Assembly (NCBI RefSeq): GCF_013408535.1
Contig: NZ_JACBZA010000001.1
Coordinates: 682,001 to 746,000, forward strand
DNA: 64,000 nucleotides
Direction: 5' to 3'
Origin: Actinopolymorpha cephalotaxi
Lineage (GTDB): Bacteria > Actinomycetota > Actinomycetes > Propionibacteriales > Actinopolymorphaceae
Positions 58,998 to 64,000 of the stretch are shown here, one piece after another. Numbering within the stretch: the first letter of the stretch is position 1; the number at the start of each line of letters is the position of its first letter. The position numbers and the translations under genes are program-made. Below the pieces are notes generated by a model, which was given only the letters and a program-made list of their open reading frames with translations, was not told where the DNA came from and ran no database searches.

Positions 58998-59597
58998 ATG
59001 ATCCTGGATGACGTGTTCGGACTGGCCCGTAAGGTCGCACCGCGTGGGACCAAAGGTGAACGCCGGACCGGACGTTCGGGAACCGAGCGGTTTCCAGGCC
59101 AGGTCGCACCACCACTCATCCACCCCGCCGTCGCCCAGCCCGTCGAACCCGCCCGCCCACGGCCGCTGACCGGCCGGGCGGCGGTCCCGCAGGACGTGCT
59201 CTGCCTGCAGCCGACCGAGGCGCTGCTGTGCCCGTCGGCGTCGGTCCTGGTCACCGCGGTGCTGCGACGGATCGGGGCCTGCCGGCCGCTTCCGTACGTC
59301 GTCGTGCTCACCCTCGACCAGGCGCCGGACATCGACGACGACGGGTGTGAGGCACTGGTCGAACTGTGTTACTCGCTGCGGGCGAGCGGGATGCGGATGT
59401 ACGTCGCTACCGGCTCGACCACCGTGCTGGACCGGCTGCGGGCGACCGGAGCGGTGAACCGGATGCTGGCCGGCACGGCCCACCTGAGACTGCGGACCGC
59501 GCTGCTGGCGGCGTTCGAGGACCTGCCCGGACCGGCCGTCACCACCCGCGACGTGCTCACGGAGCTGGAGAACCGGCTCACGCCGCTGCCGATCTGA
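58998..59597 (+). CDS. STAS-domain-like protein
   Basis: A 199-residue protein. The C-terminal half reads VVVLTLDQAPDIDDDGCEAL, RASGMRMYVATGSTTVLDRL and GAVNRMLAGTAHLRLRTALL, the strand-helix pattern and NR(M) helix of a STAS/anti-sigma-antagonist domain. The usual phosphorylatable DSSG is replaced by DDDG, so a classic SpoIIAA-type switch is doubtful. The N-terminal ~60 residues are low-complexity. The start is uncertain. Confidence 0.6.
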   Translation: MILDDVFGLARKVAPRGTKGERRTGRSGTERFPGQVAPPLIHPAVAQPVEPARPRPLTGRAAVPQDVLCLQPTEALLCPSASVLVTAVLRRIGACRPLPYVVVLTLDQAPDIDDDGCEALVELCYSLRASGMRMYVATGSTTVLDRLRATGAVNRMLAGTAHLRLRTALLAAFEDLPGPAVTTRDVLTELENRLTPLPI

Positions 59598-59644
59598 CCG
59601 CCCGCCGGCGGGTCGGGTCCCTGGCGGGGTGGCGGGCTCGCGGG

Positions 59645-60223
59645 TCAGCCGCCGGCCAGCCGGGACGAGACCGGCCAGTCGTCGGGGAAGTCCTCGGCGA
59701 CGATCTCCGCCTCCCCGAACAGCCTCCGGCGTACCCGCCGGGACAGCCGGTCGGCGAAGACCGTTCCGTCCAGGTGGTCGGTCTCGTGCTGCAGGCAGCG
59801 GGCCAGCATGCCGGTTCCGTGGAACTCGACCGGGTTGCCGTACTCGTCCGCGCCCCGGACGGTCGCCTCGTCGGGCCGCGCGCACGGTGCGTACGCGCCG
59901 GGGAGGGACAGGCAGCCTTCCTCCTCCTCCACCAGGCGGCGGCCGGGGCCGGTCGGCACGTCGAGGACGGGGTTGCACACCACGCCCTGGTGGAGAACCC
60001 CACCGTCGTCGGCGCAGCGGAAGACGAACACCCGAAGATCCACGCCGACCTGGTTGGCGGCCAGGCCCACGCCGTCCGCGGCGTCCATGGTCGCGGTCAT
60101 GTCGGCCACGAGCGCGTGCAGGCCGGGGTCGTACGTCTCGACCGGCCGGCAGGGGCGGTGCATGACGGGGTCGCCCCACCGCGTCATCGGGCGGACGGTT
60201 CCGCCCTCGGGCAACGTGCCCAC
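59645..60223 (-). CDS. def: Peptide deformylase
   Basis: A 192-residue enzyme with all three deformylase motifs: GVGLAANQ, EGCLSLPG and QHETDHLDG. The cysteine and two histidines bind iron, and Glu is catalytic. It removes the formyl group from nascent N-termini. The ATG at 60223 gives a normal length. Bacteria often carry a second copy, and this one lies away from fmt, so it could be secondary. Confidence 0.94.
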   Translation of the reverse strand: MGTLPEGGTVRPMTRWGDPVMHRPCRPVETYDPGLHALVADMTATMDAADGVGLAANQVGVDLRVFVFRCADDGGVLHQGVVCNPVLDVPTGPGRRLVEEEEGCLSLPGAYAPCARPDEATVRGADEYGNPVEFHGTGMLARCLQHETDHLDGTVFADRLSRRVRRRLFGEAEIVAEDFPDDWPVSSRLAGG

Positions 60224-60409
60224 GGTGTCTCCTCACCTCAGCAAGGTCGGGCCGGTGGATCGGGCGCCGGTTCGGGCCTTCGGCGATCACCGTATGCCAC
60301 ACCGGGGGCCGGATCCCCGGCGGCTCACCCCCGGCGAGGGCGGCGACACGCAGCGGGTCGGGGTAGCACCGACCCACGCCGAACGGGGACACATCGGTAT
60401 GGTCCTCGC

Positions 60410-60649
60410 ATGGCGGATCCGAACAAGCCACCGGCAGACCTGACCCAGCCACCGGTGAACGCGCCCCGACCGGAGGCCCAGCCGGGCGGATCCGAGGAGG
60501 ATCCGGGCGCCAACACGGTGATGTTCCAGAAGTACGTCGACCAGCGGGGCGCGGAGCCGCCCGGCGGCCGTACCCGGATGATCACGGTGGTCGCAGGTGC
60601 GGCCGTTCTCGTGGTGCTCCTGGTAGTCGCCTACCTCGCGCTGTCCTGA
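60410..60649 (+). CDS. Small tail-anchored membrane protein, 79 aa
   Basis: A Pro-rich soluble N-terminus (MADPNKPPADLTQPPVN) ends in one C-terminal helix, MITVVAGAAVLVVLLVVAYLA, with no residues beyond the bilayer. Orientation is probably cytoplasm-facing. No family was recognised. It ends 13 bp before the converging Nudix gene. Confidence 0.6.
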   Translation: MADPNKPPADLTQPPVNAPRPEAQPGGSEEDPGANTVMFQKYVDQRGAEPPGGRTRMITVVAGAAVLVVLLVVAYLALS

Positions 60650-60662
60650 GCGGGGAAGCGCC

Positions 60663-61232
60663 TCAGGCGAGCGCCGACACCGCCCGCCGCGCGGCCGCCA
60701 CGCTGTCCACGACTCCCGACGCCAGGTCGCCGGGGAGTTCCCCGACCCCGAACCACCGCACGTCCGCCGACTCCTCGCTCACCACCGGCTTCGCGCCGTA
60801 GGGAGCGGTCCCGAGGTACTGCACGTCGAGGTGCGTCTCCGCGTGGCAGGGCGCGCCGTGCCTGGACAACCTGAGTGGCTGGTCGCTCACGTGCAGGCCG
60901 GCCAGGCCGGTCTCCTCCACCGCCTCCCGGGTGGCCGCCGCGGCCAGTGAGACGTCGCTCTCCTCGCAGTGCCCGCCCGGCTGCACCCACCGGTGGATCC
61001 GTCCGTGCAGGACGAGGAGGACGTGCTCGGCCGTCGGGTCGACGACGACCATGCTGGCGGTGACGTGCGCGGGCCGGCACGCGCGCCACACGCCGTCCGG
61101 CCGCGCGGCGAGATGGTCGAGGTACGCCTGCCGCAGCGTCGCCTGTTCGGGTGACGGCGGCTCCCACGACGACAGGACGCGAACGGCGTCGGCGTGCAGG
61201 GAGTGCGCCTGGCCGGTGTACGGCGCGCTCAC
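60663..61232 (-). CDS. Nudix hydrolase, 189 aa
   Basis: The Nudix box reads GGHCEESDVSLAAAATREAVEE then TGLAG, an expanded spacing. The domain occupies about residues 55-175, after an N-terminal helical region starting MSAPYTGQAHSLHADAV. Substrate unknown. The gene overlaps the DUF2342 gene upstream by 4 bp, so both are probably one transcript. Confidence 0.9.
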   Translation of the reverse strand: MSAPYTGQAHSLHADAVRVLSSWEPPSPEQATLRQAYLDHLAARPDGVWRACRPAHVTASMVVVDPTAEHVLLVLHGRIHRWVQPGGHCEESDVSLAAAATREAVEETGLAGLHVSDQPLRLSRHGAPCHAETHLDVQYLGTAPYGAKPVVSEESADVRWFGVGELPGDLASGVVDSVAAARRAVSALA

Positions 61233-62569
61233 CGGGCGGTGCCGTCGCCGCGGCCCTCGTCCTCCGGCCGGTCGTCGTCAGGCCGGTCGTCACCGGACTC
61301 GTCGCCGTGGACCTGGCCGAGGTCGTCGAAGCCCAGGTCGCCGATGTCCATCCGGTCCGGCGAGGCGGCCCGCTCGGCGAAGCCCTTCGCGTCGTCCAGG
61401 TCCTCGCCCGTGGGCAGCATGTCGGGGTGGGCCCACAGGGCCTCCCGGCCACTGATGCCGCGGTTCTCCCGCAACGACGCCCACACCGTGGCCGCGTCCC
61501 GCATCCGCCGCGGCCGGATCTCCAGCCCCACCAGGGTCACGAACGTCTGCTCGGCCGGCCCGCCCTCGGCGCGGCGCCGGCGGATCGCCTCGTGCAACAG
61601 CGGGGCGGACGGCATCCGCGGTCCGGCGGCGGAGGTGACCACGTCGTCGACCCAGCCCTCGACCAGGGCGAGCGCGGTCTCCAGCCGGGCGAGCGCGGCC
61701 TTCTGCCGGGGAGTCTCCTCGGGCTCGAGGAGCCCGCCGGCGAGTGCGTCGTTGAGCGCCTCGGGGTTGGACATGTCGATGGTGCCGACGGCCTCCTCGA
61801 GCTTGGAGGTGTCGACGTGCATCCCGCGGGCGTACTCCTCGACCGCGGAGAACAGGTGCGCGGACAGCCACGGCGCGTGGTGGAAGAGCCGCTGGTGTGC
61901 GCACTCGCGCAGCGCGAGATACAGGCGTACGTCGTCCGCGGGCAGGTCGAGCCCGCTGCCGAACGCCGCGACGTTGGCGGGCACCAGCACCGGCTGACCG
62001 GCGGGTCCGAGCGGCAGCCCGATGTCGGTCGCGCCGACCACCTCGGTGGCGAGCTGGCCGAGGCCCTGACCGACCTGGGCGCCGAACATCATCCCGCCGA
62101 CCTGGGTGAGGACGCCGGTGAGCTGGGCGCCCATGCCGGCCGCCTGTTCCGGCAGCGCCTGGCCCATCGCACCGACCACGTGTGCGGCCAGCGGCTCGAC
62201 CAGCTTCTTCCACGCGGGCAGCGTTCCGTCCAGCCACTCGGCGCGGTTCCACGCCAGCGCCTGCCCGGCCGAGGCGGCCGGCAGGCTGGTGGCGTCGTCG
62301 AGCCAGTGCTCGGCGAGGCGTACGGTCTGGTCGACCTGGGCACGCTCCTCAGCGGTGAGGGACGCGTCACCGGTCTGGCGGATCGTCTGCTTGGCCGTCT
62401 CGACGGCGAGTTGCCAGTTGATAGGGCCGCCCTGCCACGAGAACATGTTCTGCAGCTGACCGAAGATCGCGCCGAGGTCGAACCCCGGGAACGGGTTGTC
62501 CGGGCCGCCGGGTGGACGCTTCTCGGGCTCCTCGCCCTCGCGACCCGGGCCGGGCTCGTCGTTGCTCAC
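61229..62569 (-). CDS. DUF2342 zinc-metalloprotease-like protein (Rv3195-type)
   Basis: A 446-residue protein with acidic tails and a central helical domain. The family's zincin-like motif is seen as ALRECAHQRLFHHAPWL (about 217-235), an E-x-A-H variant rather than canonical HExxH. Long Gly/Ala helices such as GVLTQVGGMMFGAQVGQGLG precede it. Catalysis has not been shown for the family. It occupies the Rv3195 position and heads a two-gene unit with the Nudix gene. Confidence 0.88.
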   Translation of the reverse strand: MSNDEPGPGREGEEPEKRPPGGPDNPFPGFDLGAIFGQLQNMFSWQGGPINWQLAVETAKQTIRQTGDASLTAEERAQVDQTVRLAEHWLDDATSLPAASAGQALAWNRAEWLDGTLPAWKKLVEPLAAHVVGAMGQALPEQAAGMGAQLTGVLTQVGGMMFGAQVGQGLGQLATEVVGATDIGLPLGPAGQPVLVPANVAAFGSGLDLPADDVRLYLALRECAHQRLFHHAPWLSAHLFSAVEEYARGMHVDTSKLEEAVGTIDMSNPEALNDALAGGLLEPEETPRQKAALARLETALALVEGWVDDVVTSAAGPRMPSAPLLHEAIRRRRAEGGPAEQTFVTLVGLEIRPRRMRDAATVWASLRENRGISGREALWAHPDMLPTGEDLDDAKGFAERAASPDRMDIGDLGFDDLGQVHGDESGDDRPDDDRPEDEGRGDGTAR

Positions 62570-62786
62570 GGTTGGACCTCCGGCAGGATGAGGGACAGCT
62601 GCGTGTGGTGGGGATCGGGTTCGGGCTGTGCCGCCCGACGTGTCCCAGCCGCACGAAGCGAGCAGTTCATGTCGTCCAACCTAGCCCGGGAGTTTCCCAC
62701 TGAACGACGAACCCACCCCCGTTGGTGCCCGGCGCCCCCGGCGCACCACGCGTCGCACCGCGCCGGCCCGTCGTGGCGGTGGTCTG

Positions 62787-63836
62787 GTGGTCGCGGTGAC
62801 CGGTGCTGCCTCCGGGCTGGGCCGGGCACTGGTCGAGCGGCTGGCCGGCCTGGCCGAGATCAACCGCGTCGTCGGCCTGGACGAGCGGCGCGGTGACGTT
62901 GAGGGCGTGGAGTGGCGGGTACTCGACATCCGGGACCCCGCGGTCGCGCAGCGGATCGCCGGGTGTGACGTGGTGGTCCACCTCGACGTCGACCTTTCGC
63001 CCGATACGGAGCCGCGGCAGCGGAGTGCCCGCAATGTCCGTGGCGCGCAGACCGTGCTGACCGCGGCGGCGGCGTCCGGCGTACCCCGGATCGTGCTGTG
63101 TACGAGCGCGATGGTGTACGGCGCGCTCGCCGACAACCCGGTGCCCCTGGCCGACGACGCGCCGCTGCGCGCCCGGCCCGAGGGCGTGGTGGCCGACCTG
63201 CTGGAGATCGAGTGGCTGGCCCGGCGGGCGCCGCGGGCGCACCCGGGTCTGTCGGTGACGGTGGTGCGGCCGGCGATGGTGGTCGGCGGCGCCGTCGACA
63301 CCTTCCTCACCCGGCACTTCGAGGCGGCGCGGCTGCTGGTGATCCGGGGCAGCCGGCCGAGCTGGCAGTTCTGCCACGTAGACGACCTGCTGAGCGGGCT
63401 GGAGTGGGCGACGCTCGGGCGGGTCGAGGGTTCGGTGACGGTCGGCAGCGAGGGGTTCCTGGAGCAGGACGAGGTGGAGAAGCTCGTCGGCCTGCCCCGG
63501 CTCGAACTCCCCGAGAGCCTCGCGCTGGGGGCGGCCGAACGCCTGCACCGGCTCGGGCTCACCCCGGCGCCGGCCAGCGACCTCGCCTACGTCAGTCACC
63601 CCTGGGTAGTCTCCTCGGACAAGCTGCTGGCCGCCGGCTGGCGTCCCGTTCACGACAACACCACCGCGTGCGAAGCCCTCGCGACCGACGTGGCCGGACG
63701 GCACACCGCGCTCGGCCGGCGGATCGGCCGGCGGGAGACCGCGACGTTGGGCGCGGCCGGTGCGACGGTGGCGCTGCTGGGTACGGCCGCGGTCGTCCGC
63801 AGGGCCCGGCGCCGCAAGACCAGAGGGGGAACGTGA
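62787..63836 (+). CDS. NAD-dependent epimerase/dehydratase-like protein, C-terminal membrane anchor
   Basis: A 349-residue extended-SDR protein. The N-terminal Rossmann loop is VAVTGAASGLGRALVERLAG, and a VYG-type block MVYGALADNP lies near residue 110. The usual YxxxK is not evident, so catalysis is uncertain. The C-terminus has one helix, TLGAAGATVALLGTAAVV, then a basic tail RRARRRKTR, so it is membrane-anchored with the enzyme domain inside. The GTG at 62787 is used; a CTG at 62700 could extend it by 29 residues. The stop overlaps moaE in a GTGA. Confidence 0.82.
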   Translation: MVAVTGAASGLGRALVERLAGLAEINRVVGLDERRGDVEGVEWRVLDIRDPAVAQRIAGCDVVVHLDVDLSPDTEPRQRSARNVRGAQTVLTAAAASGVPRIVLCTSAMVYGALADNPVPLADDAPLRARPEGVVADLLEIEWLARRAPRAHPGLSVTVVRPAMVVGGAVDTFLTRHFEAARLLVIRGSRPSWQFCHVDDLLSGLEWATLGRVEGSVTVGSEGFLEQDEVEKLVGLPRLELPESLALGAAERLHRLGLTPAPASDLAYVSHPWVVSSDKLLAAGWRPVHDNTTACEALATDVAGRHTALGRRIGRRETATLGAAGATVALLGTAAVVRRARRRKTRGGT

Positions 63837-64000
63837 CCGACGTGACCGACTCGACCGAGCCGACGGCGGCCACCGCTGTCACCGCGACGTCCGCCGGTGG
63901 GACGGCGCCGGACCGGATCCGGTTGCTCGACCTGCGTGAGACCCCGCTGTCCGCCGACGAGGTGCTCGCTGCGATCGCCGACCCGCGCGCGGGTGGCTTC
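63833..64000 (+). CDS. moaE: MoaE, molybdopterin synthase large subunit, 3' end missing
   Basis: The frame runs off the right edge after 56 codons. After a Thr/Ala-rich start, DRIRLLDLRETPLSADEVLA then AIADPRAGGF matches the N-terminus of MoaE, which with MoaD inserts sulfur into precursor Z for molybdenum cofactor. The start overlaps the preceding SDR-like gene. MoeZ at 16.5 kb acts in the same pathway. Confidence 0.85.
   Translation, partial: MTDVTDSTEPTAATAVTATSAGGTAPDRIRLLDLRETPLSADEVLAAIADPRAGGF

Overview
The window reads as the chromosome of a high-GC actinobacterium. Evidence: strong GC bias at third codon positions, GTG starts, ATGA/GTGA overlaps, WhiB7, mycoredoxin, AdnAB, MoeZ and several families restricted to actinobacteria (DUF3107, DUF5679, DUF2342, DUF6758-like). 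Genus cannot be fixed from sequence alone; a Propionibacteriales-type soil actinomycete is my guess.

Two kinds of region alternate. The conserved backbone is recognisable from memory of the Mycobacterium tuberculosis Rv3211-Rv3195 neighbourhood and the Streptomyces wblC/adnAB neighbourhood: RhlE-type helicase (7.0-8.7 kb), MiaE-like ferritin-fold protein, DUF3107 and TetR (10.3-11.4 kb), MoeZ and an alkyltransferase-like protein (16.5-18.1 kb), AdnA and AdnB (21.7-28.6 kb), then after an interruption NudC, mycoredoxin, UvrD2, WhiB7, an ABC1 kinase, a ThiF-like protein, a DUF45 protease, a Nudix protein and DUF2342 (47.1-62.6 kb). MoaE begins at the right edge. DNA repair is strongly represented: AdnAB, UvrD2, a stand-alone NHEJ polymerase domain, an ATL protein and a RecB-type nuclease.

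Accessory genes interrupt the backbone. At 0-6.9 kb lie a histidine phosphatase (cut at the left edge), two alpha/beta hydrolases, a Nudix protein, DUF6758, a PHP phosphoesterase, the RecB-like nuclease and an L,D-transpeptidase. At 11.4-16.3 kb lie a small acidic protein, the NHEJ polymerase, a secreted M6 protease and an aldo/keto reductase. At 18.1-21.6 kb a MarR-type regulator faces an ABC exporter.

The most distinctive part is 28.6-46.8 kb, wedged between adnB and nudC. A LacI regulator and a divergent amidohydrolase flank a perfect 16-bp palindrome. The LacI gene starts a same-strand run of twelve genes: PhyH-type dioxygenase, MalK-type ATPase, a divergent GroEL-like protein, an Asp-box beta-propeller protein, a Tat lipoprotein solute-binding protein, two MalF/MalG permeases, two more MalK-type ATPases, a YesL-like membrane protein and a 48-residue protein. 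A strong hairpin closes the run, and a secreted M36 protease follows on the other strand. The GroEL-like protein lacks the catalytic aspartate equivalent to E. coli GroEL D398 and is translationally coupled to its neighbours. This chaperonin-like/propeller module inside a sugar transport operon is my best candidate for an undescribed system.

The whiB7 gene has the full layout expected of an attenuated resistance regulator: AT-rich element and -35/-10, a leader ORF of 89 codons with a strong ribosome site, an intrinsic terminator, and a His/Pro-rich ORF overlapping the whiB7 start. No rRNA, tRNA, CRISPR array, insertion sequence or prophage was seen.
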